From Caulobacteraceae bacterium (lineage in GTDB: Bacteria > Pseudomonadota > Alphaproteobacteria > Caulobacterales > Caulobacteraceae): 64,000 nucleotides of DNA. The translations under genes were made by a program, and so were the position numbers. The DNA lies in the NCBI GenBank assembly GCA_027487945.1, contig JAIYCQ010000024.1, positions 49,313 to 113,312 on the forward strand, written 5' to 3'. A model generated the notes under the pieces. That model did no database searches and had not been told where the DNA came from. It was given only the letters and a program-made list of their open reading frames with translations. Shown here one piece after another: positions 24,323 to 33,349 of this stretch. The stretch's first letter is position 1. Each line of letters starts with the position of its first letter.

Positions 24323-25860
24323 CAGACGATCTTGGCGTCGGCCTTGCCCCAGTAGGCGTCGCGGATCAGCCGCTTGTAGAGCTTGCCGGTGGCGTGACGG
24401 GGGAGCTCTTCCATGAAGTCCAGCTGGCGCGGGGCCTTCACATGGCTGAGGTTGGCCTTGGCGTAGGCCAGCAGCTCGGCGCGCAGGTCATCGCCCGCAT
24501 CGGCCCAGTTGGCCGGCTGGATCACCGCGATCACCTGTTCGCCCATCTCTTCATGGGGCCCGCCGACCACCGCGACGTCGGCGACCTTGGGGTGGCCGAT
24601 CAGCAGGTTCTCGATCTCCTGCGGATAGATGTTCACCCCGCCCGAAATGATCATGAAGCTCTTGCGGTCGGTCAGGTAGAGGAAGCCGTCCTCGTCGACC
24701 CAGCCCACGTCGCCCAGGCTGGTCCAGCCGTGCTTGTTGTAGCTCTCGGCCGTCTTCTTGGGGTCATTGTGATAGTTGATGGGTGGGCCGTTCTCGAAAT
24801 AGACCTGCCCCTCCTGACGGGGCGGCAGCGGATCGCCCTCCTCGTCGCAGATGCGCAGTTCGCCGAGCACGGCCTTGCCGACCGAACCCTTGTGGTTCAG
24901 CCAGTCGGCCGAGCCGATGTAGCAGAAGCCGTTGCCCTCGGTGCCGGCGTAGTACTCGTGGATGATCGGGCCCCACCAGGCGATCATCTGTTCCTTGACC
25001 GGGACGGGGCAGGGGGCGGCCGCGTGCACCGCCGAGCGCAGCGACGAGACGTCGTACTTCGCCCGCACCTCTTCCGGCAGCTTCAGAAGCCGCACGAAGT
25101 GGGTCGGCACGAACTGGCCGCAGTCGACCCTGTACTGCTCGATCAGGGCGAGCATCGTCTCCGGATCGAAGCGCTCCATGACGATGACGGTGCCGCCGAG
25201 CTTGTGGATGCTCATGCACCAGCGCAGCGGGGCTGCGTGATAGAGTGGGGCCGGTGAGATGTAGACGCTGTCCGGGGTGAAGCCGAACAGGCCCTGGGTC
25301 ATCATGAACAGGGCGTTGGGCTCATCGATGGCGGCGCCGGTCAGGATCGGCTTGACCCCCTTGGGCCGGCCGGTCGTGCCCGAGGAGTAGAGCATGTCGG
25401 AGCCGGCGGTCTCGTCGGCGATCCGGCTGGTCGGCATGGCGTCGCGCGCCGTCTCGAAGCTCTCGTACGGCCCGCGGGCGCCGCCGCACATGTAGAGCTT
25501 CAGGCCAGGGATCAGGGCCGGCATCTCGTCAGCCATGGCCCCCATGGAGGCCGAGGTGATGAACACCTTCGCCTCACAGTCCTTGACGATGTACTCGACC
25601 TCGCTCGCGGTCAGCTTCGATGAGATGCAGGTGTAGTAGAGCCCCGACCGCTGGGCGGCCCAGGCGATCTCGAAGTAGCGCGGGTTGTTGTCCATGAAGA
25701 TGGCGATGACGTCGCCGGCCTTCAGGCCCAGCGAGCGGAACAGGTGCGCCCCCTGGTTCGACCGCTCGTCGAGCTGCTTGTAGGTCACCGTCTCGCCGCT
25801 ACCGGCCATGATGTAGGCGGCGCGGTCGGGCTTGGTCTGGGCGTGTTGACTGGGATGCAT
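24322..25860 (-). CDS. Acyl-CoA synthetase (AMP-forming)
   Basis: This 512-residue ANL-family ligase activates a carboxylic acid to its CoA ester through an acyl-AMP. The phosphate loop is SSGTTGRPKG, the A5-type motif is YAGTEG, and the hinge/C-domain reads SLGDVGWVDEDGFLYLTDRKSFMIISGG (motifs visible in shorter form around LTDRK). The catalytic Lys is about K493 in HATGKLYKR. It is the first gene of the unit that continues into the AtuA-like gene with a 1-nt overlap of stop and start. Substrate likely medium-chain or branched. Confidence 0.9.
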   Translation of the reverse strand: MHPSQHAQTKPDRAAYIMAGSGETVTYKQLDERSNQGAHLFRSLGLKAGDVIAIFMDNNPRYFEIAWAAQRSGLYYTCISSKLTASEVEYIVKDCEAKVFITSASMGAMADEMPALIPGLKLYMCGGARGPYESFETARDAMPTSRIADETAGSDMLYSSGTTGRPKGVKPILTGAAIDEPNALFMMTQGLFGFTPDSVYISPAPLYHAAPLRWCMSIHKLGGTVIVMERFDPETMLALIEQYRVDCGQFVPTHFVRLLKLPEEVRAKYDVSSLRSAVHAAAPCPVPVKEQMIAWWGPIIHEYYAGTEGNGFCYIGSADWLNHKGSVGKAVLGELRICDEEGDPLPPRQEGQVYFENGPPINYHNDPKKTAESYNKHGWTSLGDVGWVDEDGFLYLTDRKSFMIISGGVNIYPQEIENLLIGHPKVADVAVVGGPHEEMGEQVIAVIQPANWADAGDDLRAELLAYAKANLSHVKAPRQLDFMEELPRHATGKLYKRLIRDAYWGKADAKIV

Positions 25861-25894
25861 GGTGGTCGCTTCGACTGGAGTGGTTTGACGGGGT

Positions 25895-27565
25895 TCAGGC
25901 GGCGAGGGCGGAGGCGGCCGCCTTGCCCAGGATCATGTCCGAGGCCTTCTCGGCGATCATGATCGTGGGCGCGTTGGTGTTGCCGCTGACCAGGCGCGGC
26001 ATCACCGAGGCGTCGACGACGCGGAGACCCTCTACGCCGTGGACACGCAGTTGCGGATCGACCACCGCCTGCGGGCCGTGGCCCATCTGGCAGGTGCCGA
26101 CCGGGTGATAGATCGTCGTCCCGGCGGCGCGGGCGTACTCCAGCAGCATCTCGTCGCTCTGGAAGTCCGGGCCCGGGTTCATCTCGTGGTCGATGTACGG
26201 GGCCAGCGCCGGCTGCTCGGCGATCTGACGGCCGATTCTCAGGGACGCGACGGCGACTTCCTGGTCGAGGCTGTCGGCCAGGTAGTTGGCGAAGATGGCC
26301 GGGTGCGCGGTCGGGTCCGCCGACTTGATGCGGATGTGGCCGCGGCTTTCCGGCCGCAGCTGGCAGGGGGCGATGGTCAGGCCGGGCGCGCCCTCCAGCT
26401 CCATCTTCTGCTCGTTGGCCAGCTTCTCGGCGTCCATCGTGGCGGGCAGGATGTGGTACTGGATATCGGGGTGGGCCAGGTCAGGCCGCGACTTGCAGAA
26501 CACCGCGATGTGCGCCGCCGACAGGGTCAGCAGTCCCTTGCGCTGGAACAGGAACTTCATCGCCTCGCCGATGAACCGCGGGCCCCGGGTCAGTTCGTTG
26601 ACGGAGACCACGCCCGGCTTCAGCCTGTAGCGGACGCTCATCACATAGTGGTCCTGCAGGTTCTCGCCGACGCCCGGCAGGTCGGCGACGACCGCGATGC
26701 CATGCTCGCGCAGCAGCGCGCCCGGTCCCACGCCGGAGAGCTGCAGCAGCTGGGGCGAGTTGACCGCGCCGCCGGCCAGGATCACCTCGGCCCTGGCCTT
26801 CGCCGTGCGCTTGACGCCGTTCTGGGTGAACTCGACGCCGACGGCGCGCTTGCCTTCGAACAGCACGCGGGAGGCGAGGGCGTTGGTCTCGACCCGCAGG
26901 TTGGGGCGGTTCATGGCCGGATGCAGATAGGCCACGGCCGCCGAGCAGCGCTGCCCGTTCTTCACCGTAAGCTGGTAGTAGCTCACGCCCTCCTGGTCGC
27001 CGCCATTGAGGTCGTTGCGACGCGGGATGCCGGCCTGCTCGCAGGCGTCGACCACGGCGTCGGACACCGGGTGGGTGGTCGTGACGTCCGAGACGTTGAG
27101 CGGCCCGCCCTTGCCATGCAGGTCGCTGGCGTCCCGCTCCTGGTGCTGCGAGCGCAGGAAGTAGGGCAGGACGTCGTCCCAGGCCCACCCCTCGCAGCCC
27201 ATCTGGCGCCAGTTGTCATAGTCGGCGTCCTGGCCGCGGATGTAGAGCAGGCCGTTGATCGAGGACGAGCCGCCAAGGACCTTGCCGCGCGGCCAGACGT
27301 GGGTGCGGCCGCCGGTGCCGGGGTCGGGCTCGGTCGAATACAGCCAGTTTACCTTCGGATCCTTCAGGGTCTGGGAGTAGCCGACCGGGACGTGGATCAT
27401 CAGGTTGGACATGAACTGGCCGGGGTTCTTCGTCGGCCGGTCGTCGCCGCCGGCTTCCAGCAGCAGGACCTTCGACTTGCCGTCGGCGGTCAGCCGGTTG
27501 GCCAGCACGCAGCCTGCGCTGCCCGCGCCGACGATGATGTAATCCGCCTCGATGGTGTCGGTCAT
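25895..27565 (-). CDS. GMC-family FAD-dependent alcohol dehydrogenase
   Basis: This 556-residue flavoenzyme oxidises an alcohol to an aldehyde, as in choline dehydrogenase and AlkJ. The dinucleotide site is [18 protein letters not shown] near residue 7, with [14 protein letters not shown] about residue 80. The catalytic His region is [11 protein letters not shown] chose the ATG at 27565, since the frame upstream does not resemble the family. It is divergent from a P450 gene, so hydroxylated P450 products could be its substrates. No signal peptide is seen. Confidence 0.88.
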   Translation of the reverse strand: MTDTIEADYIIVGAGSAGCVLANRLTADGKSKVLLLEAGGDDRPTKNPGQFMSNLMIHVPVGYSQTLKDPKVNWLYSTEPDPGTGGRTHVWPRGKVLGGSSSINGLLYIRGQDADYDNWRQMGCEGWAWDDVLPYFLRSQHQERDASDLHGKGGPLNVSDVTTTHPVSDAVVDACEQAGIPRRNDLNGGDQEGVSYYQLTVKNGQRCSAAVAYLHPAMNRPNLRVETNALASRVLFEGKRAVGVEFTQNGVKRTAKARAEVILAGGAVNSPQLLQLSGVGPGALLREHGIAVVADLPGVGENLQDHYVMSVRYRLKPGVVSVNELTRGPRFIGEAMKFLFQRKGLLTLSAAHIAVFCKSRPDLAHPDIQYHILPATMDAEKLANEQKMELEGAPGLTIAPCQLRPESRGHIRIKSADPTAHPAIFANYLADSLDQEVAVASLRIGRQIAEQPALAPYIDHEMNPGPDFQSDEMLLEYARAAGTTIYHPVGTCQMGHGPQAVVDPQLRVHGVEGLRVVDASVMPRLVSGNTNAPTIMIAEKASDMILGKAAASALAA

Positions 27566-27750
27566 GGCCGCTTCCCTGTTCCTCGAAGACCGGCAGCGTC
27601 TGTCGCGCGCCTGATCGACGATCACCTTACGTGCGCGGCAGTGTCGAAGGGAAGGGCGACGTAGCGGAAGCTGCCGCCACGTCATTATTGCCGCCGCGCC
27701 CGGACGCACTAGGCTTGCGCGCAAAGCGGCAATTTCAGGAGTGAGCGGCG
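27566..27750. promoter_or_regulatory. Divergent control region GMC/P450
   Basis: The 185-nt gap between the divergent GMC and P450 genes contains the inverted repeat ATTGCCGC (27687-27694) and GCGGCAAT (27726-27733), with a 31-nt spacer, close to the P450 start. AGGAG lies 8 nt before the P450 ATG. A common regulator for both genes is possible, but no regulator gene is adjacent. Confidence 0.35.
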
Positions 27751-29094
27751 ATGGAACTGATCAGCCAGACTGCGGTCGAGGGCCGCGCGGGGCCGACGTT
27801 CGGAACCCGCTATCCGACGGTGGAGGGCGTCGATCTCACCGACATCGCGTCCTTTACCCAGGGCCAGCCCTATGATGGCTTCGCCCGCCTGCGGGCCGAG
27901 GCCCCGGTGATGTGGCACCCGGAGACCCGGATGGACGGGCCGGGCTTCTGGGCGGTGACCCGCCATGAGGACGTCATGGCCGTGAACGGCGATCCGACGA
28001 CCTACTCAAGCCAGCGTGGCGGCATCCTGATGGCGGCCGGCCGGCCGGAGGCGCGCCACGCGCTCCTCTATCGCGCCTCGATGGATGCGATGATCAACCT
28101 CGACGCGCCGCATCACCTTCAGCTGCGTCGTGAGCACATGCCCTACTTCACGCCCAGCTACCTGCGCGGCGTGGCCGAGCGGGTGAAGGGGGAGGTGACC
28201 CGTCTGCTCGACGCCATGGCGCCGAAGGGACAGACCGACCTGGTCGAGGACTTCTCCTCGATCCTGCCCCTGTTCACCCTCTGCGAGATCCTGGGCGTGC
28301 CGGAGGCGGACCGTCCCAAGTTCCTGACCTGGATGCACTATCTCGAGGAAGCTCAGAACATGGCCGCGCGCTCGGCGACCGAGGGCATGACCCCGACGCT
28401 GGAGCTCATGCAGTTCATCGCCGACTTCAACAGCAACGTCGAAGAGATGTTCGAGTACGGCCGGCACATGCTCCACAAGCGCCGGGCCGATCCGCAGCAG
28501 GACCTGCTGACCGCCATCGCCCGCGCCCAGGTCGACGGCGACCTTCTCAGCGACGAGTATCTCGACGGCTCCTGGCTGCTGATCGTGTTCGCCGGCAACG
28601 ACACCACCCGCAACACCCTGTCGGGCTCGATGAAGCTGCTGACCGAGTTCCCGGAAGAGCGCGCCAAGCTGATCGCCAATCCGGCGCTGATGCCCGGCGC
28701 GGTCAACGAGTTCATCCGCATGGTCAGCCCGGTGATCTACATGCGCCGTACGGCGACCTGCGACACCGAGCTCAACGGCCAGAAGATCGCCGAGGGCGAG
28801 AAGGTGATCATGTACTACGGCGCCGCCAACCGGGACGGGTCGGTGTTCGCCGATCCCGACCGGCTCGATGTCACCCGCGCCAACGCCGACAAGCACATCG
28901 CCTTCGGCTACGGCCCGCATACCTGCATCGGCAAGCGTGTGGCGCAGATCCAGCTGGAAGAGGCCTATCGCCAGATCCTGGCCCGTTTCCCGGACATGCG
29001 CTGGACCGGCGAGATCGACATCGCGCCCAACAACTTCGTCCACGCGATTCGCAAGCTCGACGTCAGCTTCACGCCGGAGCGGACGGCGGCCTGA
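27751..29094 (+). CDS. Cytochrome P450
   Basis: This 447-residue bacterial class I P450 hydroxylates a lipophilic substrate with electrons from a ferredoxin. The heme ligand is C392 in [10 protein letters not shown], and the oxygen-binding helix is FAGNDTTRN (A281-N288; Asp-Thr pair D284-T285). No redox partner gene is adjacent. The neighbourhood (GMC alcohol dehydrogenase, acyl-CoA synthetase, AtuA-like, crotonase) suggests the first step in breakdown of an alkyl, terpenoid or sterol side chain. The exact CYP family cannot be assigned by eye. Confidence 0.92.
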   Translation: MELISQTAVEGRAGPTFGTRYPTVEGVDLTDIASFTQGQPYDGFARLRAEAPVMWHPETRMDGPGFWAVTRHEDVMAVNGDPTTYSSQRGGILMAAGRPEARHALLYRASMDAMINLDAPHHLQLRREHMPYFTPSYLRGVAERVKGEVTRLLDAMAPKGQTDLVEDFSSILPLFTLCEILGVPEADRPKFLTWMHYLEEAQNMAARSATEGMTPTLELMQFIADFNSNVEEMFEYGRHMLHKRRADPQQDLLTAIARAQVDGDLLSDEYLDGSWLLIVFAGNDTTRNTLSGSMKLLTEFPEERAKLIANPALMPGAVNEFIRMVSPVIYMRRTATCDTELNGQKIAEGEKVIMYYGAANRDGSVFADPDRLDVTRANADKHIAFGYGPHTCIGKRVAQIQLEEAYRQILARFPDMRWTGEIDIAPNNFVHAIRKLDVSFTPERTAA

Positions 29095-29185
29095 ACCCTG
29101 TCGCCGGAGGAGGGCTTGCCTTCCCCGGCGTCGGGCGTTCTTCATACGGGCGTTTGAACGCCACAGCCTCCCGAGGAGCCTCCGC

Positions 29186-30070
29186 ATGGCCAGCCCGAGC
29201 TTCGAGACCATCATCCTGGACATCAAGGACGGCATCGCCACGCTGACCCTGAACCGTCCGGACCGCATGAACGCCTTCACCGCCCAGATGATGGCGGAGA
29301 TGATCCAGGCGTTCGACATCACCGACGCCGATGACTCGGTGAAGGTGGTGGTGGTCACCGGCGCCGGCCGGGCCTTCTGCGCCGGAGCCGACCTCGGCGG
29401 CGGTGAAAAGACCTTCGACTACGCCAAGCAGGGCAGCGACCCGCGCGAGGCCAACAAGGTCAACGGCGTCTACCGTGACGGCGGCGGCTTGCTGACCCTG
29501 CGCATCTACGAAAGCCTCAAGCCGGTGATCGCCGCCGTGAACGGCGCCGCGGTCGGCATCGGGGTGACCATGCAGCTGGCCATGGACATTCGCCTGGCCT
29601 CGACCGAAGCCAAGTTCGGTTTCGTCTTCGCCCGCCGCGGCATTACGCCGGAAGCGGCCTCGTCCTGGTTCCTGCCGCGCCTCGTCGGCCTGCAGCAGGC
29701 GCTGGAATGGTGCTACACCGGCCGCGTCTTCCCGGCCCAGGAAGCGAAGGACGGCGGCCTGGTCCGCTCGCTGCACGCCCCGGAAGACCTGCTGCCCGCG
29801 GCCTACGCCCTGGCGCGCGAGATCGCCGACAACACCGCGCCGGTCTCCGTCGCCCTGACCCGCCAGCTGATGTATCGCAACGCCGGCGCGGCGCATCCGA
29901 TGGACGCCCACATGTCCGACAGCCGCGCCATCATGGCCCGCGGCGCCCAGGGCGACGCCAAGGAAGGGGTCATGTCCTTCCTCGAGAAGCGCAGCCCGGC
30001 CTACCCGGACAAGGTCTCCGCCGACCTGCCCGACATCTGGCCCTACTGGGAAAAGCGCGAGTTCCAGTAG
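29186..30070 (+). CDS. Enoyl-CoA hydratase/isomerase (crotonase) family
   Basis: This 294-residue crotonase-fold enzyme has the oxyanion-hole segments AFCAGADLGG and NGAAVGIGVTMQL, and FGFVFARRGITPEAASSWFLPRLVG, the region that carries the catalytic acid in hydratases. I chose the ATG at 29186 because the residues before it are only a shadow of the P450 gene. It probably acts in beta-oxidation of the product of the preceding P450/GMC route. No paired dehydrogenase is adjacent, but two acyl-CoA dehydrogenases lie at 47-49 kb. Confidence 0.88.
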   Translation: MASPSFETIILDIKDGIATLTLNRPDRMNAFTAQMMAEMIQAFDITDADDSVKVVVVTGAGRAFCAGADLGGGEKTFDYAKQGSDPREANKVNGVYRDGGGLLTLRIYESLKPVIAAVNGAAVGIGVTMQLAMDIRLASTEAKFGFVFARRGITPEAASSWFLPRLVGLQQALEWCYTGRVFPAQEAKDGGLVRSLHAPEDLLPAAYALAREIADNTAPVSVALTRQLMYRNAGAAHPMDAHMSDSRAIMARGAQGDAKEGVMSFLEKRSPAYPDKVSADLPDIWPYWEKREFQ

Positions 30071-30081
30071 GCGCACGAAGC

Positions 30082-30104
30082 TGCGGGGCGCCTCGCGCCC
30101 CGCA
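30082..30104 (+). terminator. Strong hairpin after crotonase gene
   Basis: TGCGGGGCGC (30082-30091) pairs perfectly with GCGCCCCGCA (30095-30104) over the triloop CTC, 11 nt after the crotonase stop. No T-run follows, so it may be a Rho-dependent or stabilising 3' structure. Confidence 0.5.
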
Positions 30105-30222
30105 AACCTGTGGATGGTCTTCAAGACGCCGCCGCTCGGTCACGAGCGGTTAACGAGCGTCTGGTCTGATCGAGGTTCGGCGGCGTCCCTTCGCGCGCCC
30201 GAACCCGGCCCGATCGCGACCC

Positions 30223-31476
30223 GTGATGAGCGAACCCGCGCAGAGACCTGTTGCTGACGACGCCGCCGATTTCGCGGCGAGCGCGGTCGTGCGCGCCGCG
30301 CCGGCGTTCCGGTCACGGGCCACGCTGCTCAAGAGACTCGCCGACGTCGTCTGTCTCCCCGGCAGCCGGGTCAATGCGTTCGAGCGGTCGATGACCGCCG
30401 ACCTGCTGATCGAGCTTCTGCGGGAGGCGGCGCCGGACGAGCGGGCGCGCATCGCCCGCCGCGTCGCCAACGTCTCCGAAATTCCGACCGGCCTCGCCCG
30501 CATGCTGCTGCGTGACGAGCTGGAGGTCGCCAGGGCCCTGCTGGAGAACAGCGCCGGCCTCGGCGACGCCGACCTGATGGATTGCGCCCGGGCCGCGACG
30601 CCCGAGCATCGTCGTCTTATCGCGGCCCGGCGCGGCCTCAACGAGGTGGTCGCGGACGCCCTGGTCGAGTTCGGTGAGCCGGCTGTGCTCGAGACCCTGC
30701 TGCGCAATGACCTGGCCCGGCTCGGCCATGCCACGGTCGAGGCCGTCGTGGCCGTCACCCGCGACAACCCGCGCCTGATCCCGCTGCTTCTGCGGCGGTC
30801 GGAGCTGCGGCCCAGCCATGCCTATGTGATGTTCTGGTGGTCCGATGAGGATTGCCGCCGCGTGATCCTGCAGCGGTTCGCGGTCTCCCGCGAGGTGCTC
30901 CAGGAGGCCGTCAGCGACGTCTTCGCCATCGCGGCGGAGGAGAAGTGGCAGGATCCGCTGACCCGGAAGGCGCTGCAGTTCATCGAGCGGCGCCAGCGCA
31001 ACCGCGCCGCCCTCGACCGCAGCCCCTTCGAGAGCCTCGACGAGGCGGTCGAGGTGGCCTCCGAAAGCATGACGCGCGAAGTGGCCGAGGAGATCGCCTA
31101 CCTCTCGGGTCTCAAGCCGATGACGGGCGCGAAGATCTTCACCGACCCGGGTGGCGAGCCTCTGGCGATCCTCTGCAAGGCCACCGGCCTGCCCCGGACG
31201 GCCGTGCGGTCCCTGTGGCGCGGTCTGCGGCGGCCGGAGACGGATGCGGCCGGCAATCTCGCCCCGGCGCTCGAGCGCATTCTGACCCTGTTCGACACCA
31301 TCGCCGTGGACCGGGCCCAGACCGTGCTCCGCTACTGGAACTGGTCCCTCTCCTCGGCGCTGACGCCGGCCCTGATCAAGGCGATCCGGGCCGGTGACGA
31401 GGAGGCGCTCGACGAGTTCTCCCAGCCGCAGAGGGCCGCGATGCTCGCCCTGTCGGGTGACTTCACCCGGCGATGA
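30223..31476 (+). CDS. DUF2336 domain protein
   Basis: This 417-residue, largely alpha-helical protein has no membrane segment or signal. Its body shows the DUF2336 pattern of Arg/Leu-rich repeats (for example ELLREAAPDERARIARRVANVSEIP and DNPRLIPLLLRRSELRP), typical of alphaproteobacteria. The role of the family is not known. A TTAA half site at about 30148 lies upstream. It stands alone between the crotonase gene and the MucR gene. Confidence 0.75.
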   Translation: MMSEPAQRPVADDAADFAASAVVRAAPAFRSRATLLKRLADVVCLPGSRVNAFERSMTADLLIELLREAAPDERARIARRVANVSEIPTGLARMLLRDELEVARALLENSAGLGDADLMDCARAATPEHRRLIAARRGLNEVVADALVEFGEPAVLETLLRNDLARLGHATVEAVVAVTRDNPRLIPLLLRRSELRPSHAYVMFWWSDEDCRRVILQRFAVSREVLQEAVSDVFAIAAEEKWQDPLTRKALQFIERRQRNRAALDRSPFESLDEAVEVASESMTREVAEEIAYLSGLKPMTGAKIFTDPGGEPLAILCKATGLPRTAVRSLWRGLRRPETDAAGNLAPALERILTLFDTIAVDRAQTVLRYWNWSLSSALTPALIKAIRAGDEEALDEFSQPQRAAMLALSGDFTRR

Positions 31477-31627
31477 AATCTCGGGCAGACGAGATCAGAC
31501 GAGTGCAACTCCAGCCCTGCATTGATCGCGCAGTGCTCTGACTGCGCCTAATCTTTATTGTAATTCGCAAGAAGAAGCATCGAGGCGCTTGTGCCCGCCA
31601 AGGGTGGCCTATATGCAGACGATCATT

Positions 31628-31646
31628 GAATCGAGACCGTCGATTC
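31628..31646. promoter_or_regulatory. Two GANTC (CcrM) sites before mucR
   Basis: GAATC (31628-31632) and GATTC (31642-31646) lie 40-58 nt before the MucR start, in an AT-richer leader. In Caulobacterales the CcrM methyltransferase modifies GANTC and can make promoters cell-cycle dependent. Whether these sites affect this promoter is an inference. Confidence 0.45.
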
Positions 31647-31685
31647 TGATTTTTCACAATCATTCATGTGGTGGAACAAGGCCAG

Positions 31686-32105
31686 ATGGAAGACAAGTCG
31701 GCTATCATCGAAATGACGACGGACATCGTGTCCGCCTATGTCGGAAACAACTCCGTCGCGGCGAACGATATTCCGAACTTGATCCAGAACGTTCACCGCG
31801 CCCTGACCGAAGTCGCTTCGGGCTCCGTGACGATCGAAGTCGCGCCGAAGGAACCCGCCGTGCCGGTTCGCCGGTCGATCACGCCCGATCATCTGGTGTG
31901 TCTCGAGGACGGTCGCAAGTTCAAGTCGCTGAAGCGCCACCTCCGCACCAAGTACAACATGAGCCCGGAAGAGTACCGGGCGAAGTGGGGCCTGCCGAAG
32001 GACTATCCGATGGTCGCGCCGAACTACGCCAAGGCGCGCTCGGATCTCGCCAAGCAGATGGGCCTCGGCCAGGGCGGTCGCCAGGCCGCCAAGAAGAAGC
32101 GCTAG
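31686..32105 (+). CDS. mucR: MucR/Ros-family transcriptional regulator
   Basis: This 139-residue DNA-binding protein has the MucR N-terminal helical region and a Ros-type zinc-finger core, LVCLEDGRKFKSLKRHLRTKYNMSPEEYRAKWGL. The second zinc-ligand Cys is Asp (CLED), as in other Caulobacter-type MucR proteins. In Caulobacter, MucR1/2 repress S-phase genes together with SciP and CtrA. The C-terminus ends in a Lys/Arg-rich tail. I chose the ATG at 31686, preceded by AAGG; a GTG at 31668 is possible. A strong terminator follows. Confidence 0.92.
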   Translation: MEDKSAIIEMTTDIVSAYVGNNSVAANDIPNLIQNVHRALTEVASGSVTIEVAPKEPAVPVRRSITPDHLVCLEDGRKFKSLKRHLRTKYNMSPEEYRAKWGLPKDYPMVAPNYAKARSDLAKQMGLGQGGRQAAKKKR

Positions 32106-32132
32106 TCCGGTTTCAACCGGCTGATGCAAGAC

Positions 32133-32162
32133 GGGCGACCGCTTCAGGCGGTCGCCCTTTTT
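32133..32162 (+). terminator. Intrinsic terminator after mucR
   Basis: GGGCGACCGC (32133-32142) pairs perfectly with GCGGTCGCCC (32148-32157) over a 5-nt loop and is followed by TTTTT. It is the clearest factor-independent terminator in the window. Confidence 0.9.
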
Positions 32163-32245
32163 CTTGCTCGATGGCGTGGCATTTTCGCCTGTCGCTTGAC
32201 TCTTCCTGCGAAAGTTTGCCGCGAGAAGCGATTTTCGCTTCCACC

Positions 32246-32303
32246 GATTCGGCGGTTAAGCGATAGTGAATCGTGGGTGATTCCAAGGGGTTGTTAAGGA
32301 TTC
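32246..32303. promoter_or_regulatory. Cluster of four GANTC sites with CtrA-like half-match
   Basis: GATTC (32246-32250), GAATC (32268-32272), GATTC (32279-32283) and GATTC (32299-32303) all fall within 58 nt just before the PAS gene. Between them lies TTAA-N7-TGAA (32256-32270), a one-mismatch CtrA-type box. GC-rich genomes have few GANTC sites, so this density suggests methylation-sensitive, cell-cycle control; the effect is not proven. Confidence 0.5.
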
Positions 32304-32308
32304 TATAG

Positions 32309-32800
32309 ATGGCCGCGCAACTGGGCGCTTCGGCGACGGCCGCCCGCGCCCACGAAGAGCTGTTCGCTTACTGGGCCTCGTTGCGCCAGGCCGGCCGGCT
32401 GCCCGGACGGGCGGACATCAACCCCGAGGGCTTCAAACGCCTCCTCCCCACCGTCAGCCTCATTGACGTCGTTTCCGGCGCGGGCCGTCGCGACTACCGC
32501 CTGCGTCTGGCCGGCACCGGCCTCTACACGGTCTACGGCCGCGAGATCACCGGGCAGAGCCTCGGGGATGTCTACGGCCCGCGCGCCGCTGACTACTGGC
32601 GTGATGAACTGGACCGGATCGTCGAGGATCGGCGGCCGGGCGTCGGCTGCCACAGCCTGTCCTGGCGTGGCGCGGGTCACCTGTCGCTGCTCTGGCTGCG
32701 ACTGCCTCTGGCCTCCAACGGCTCGGATGTCGACATGATCCTCGGCTATGACGCCGTGGTCGGCGTCCAGAGCGACCAGAGCGGCATCCGCGCCGCCTGA
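32309..32800 (+). CDS. PAS_5 family PAS-domain protein
   Basis: This 163-residue protein consists of one PAS_5-type domain: FAYWASLRQAGRLPGRADINPEGFKRLLP and DYRLRLAGTGLYTVYGREITGQSL are characteristic. Such single-domain PAS proteins are common in alphaproteobacteria and have no known output domain. It may be a small sensor or partner protein. The upstream region has four GANTC sites, so expression may depend on the cell cycle. Confidence 0.78.
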   Translation: MAAQLGASATAARAHEELFAYWASLRQAGRLPGRADINPEGFKRLLPTVSLIDVVSGAGRRDYRLRLAGTGLYTVYGREITGQSLGDVYGPRAADYWRDELDRIVEDRRPGVGCHSLSWRGAGHLSLLWLRLPLASNGSDVDMILGYDAVVGVQSDQSGIRAA

Positions 32801-32877
32801 CCCCCGCGCCGACCGGCCTCTATCCCCCTGTCCCACCGCACCGCGCGAGTCGCAAACCTGTGTGCGGAAAGACAATT

Positions 32878-32904
32878 TTCCTATTGCGCAGTAGAAAGTA
32901 GGAA
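32878..32904. promoter_or_regulatory. Inverted repeat before DnaA-like gene
   Basis: TTCCTA (32878-32883) and TAGGAA (32899-32904) form a perfect 6-bp inverted repeat with a 15-nt spacer, in an AT-rich patch about 80-106 nt before the DnaA-domain gene. It could be an operator for the small DNA-binding protein itself or another regulator. No promoter consensus is clear. Confidence 0.3.
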
Positions 32905-32983
32905 TTTTATCCTCTCTCCGGTCGGGCTAGACATACTGCCCGGACAGCGCGTCGTCCCCACAGGCGCCGCCGACGAGGACAGC

Positions 32984-33349
32984 ATGAACCAGCAATTCGA
33001 GGAGGCCTCCGCCGCGGAGGCCGGGCGCTACCGCCGGGACCGCCTCACGGTGGCCTTCGTGGCCAGTCTGGTCGCCCTGGTCACCGACGTGCCGGTCAGC
33101 GAAATCCTGGCGCGACGCCGCACGACCGCGGCGGCGGTCCGGGCCCGTCAGACCGCCATCTACCTGGTCCACACCGCCCTGGGGTGGCCCCTGCGCCGCG
33201 CCGCCGACGCCTTTGGCCGCGACCGCACCACCGCCGGCCATGCTGTGCAGCAGATCGAGGACCTGCGTGACGATGCGTCGTTCGACACCCGGCTCTCGAT
33301 CATGGAAGCCTGTCTGCTTCAGGTCATCGAACCGGGGGTGACGGCGTGA
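32984..33349 (+). CDS. DnaA domain IV-like DNA-binding protein
   Basis: This 121-residue protein is essentially a DnaA C-terminal DNA-binding domain without the AAA+ and N-terminal parts: ARQTAIYLVHTALGWPLRRAADAFGRDRTTAGHAVQQIED mirrors the DnaA helix-turn-helix and its signature (GRDHTTVLHA in DnaA; here GRDRTTAGHA). It may bind DnaA-box-like DNA as a regulator or competitor. The next gene overlaps its stop by 4 nt (GTGA), so the two are translationally coupled. The pair is widespread in alphaproteobacteria as a helix-turn-helix/DUF6456 couple. Confidence 0.78.
   Translation: MNQQFEEASAAEAGRYRRDRLTVAFVASLVALVTDVPVSEILARRRTTAAAVRARQTAIYLVHTALGWPLRRAADAFGRDRTTAGHAVQQIEDLRDDASFDTRLSIMEACLLQVIEPGVTA

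Noticed and set aside
32294..32297. TTAA near the PAS gene as a complete CtrA box
   Set aside because: No second TTAA at a 7-nt spacing; only the one-mismatch TTAA-N7-TGAA at 32256-32270 is worth noting.
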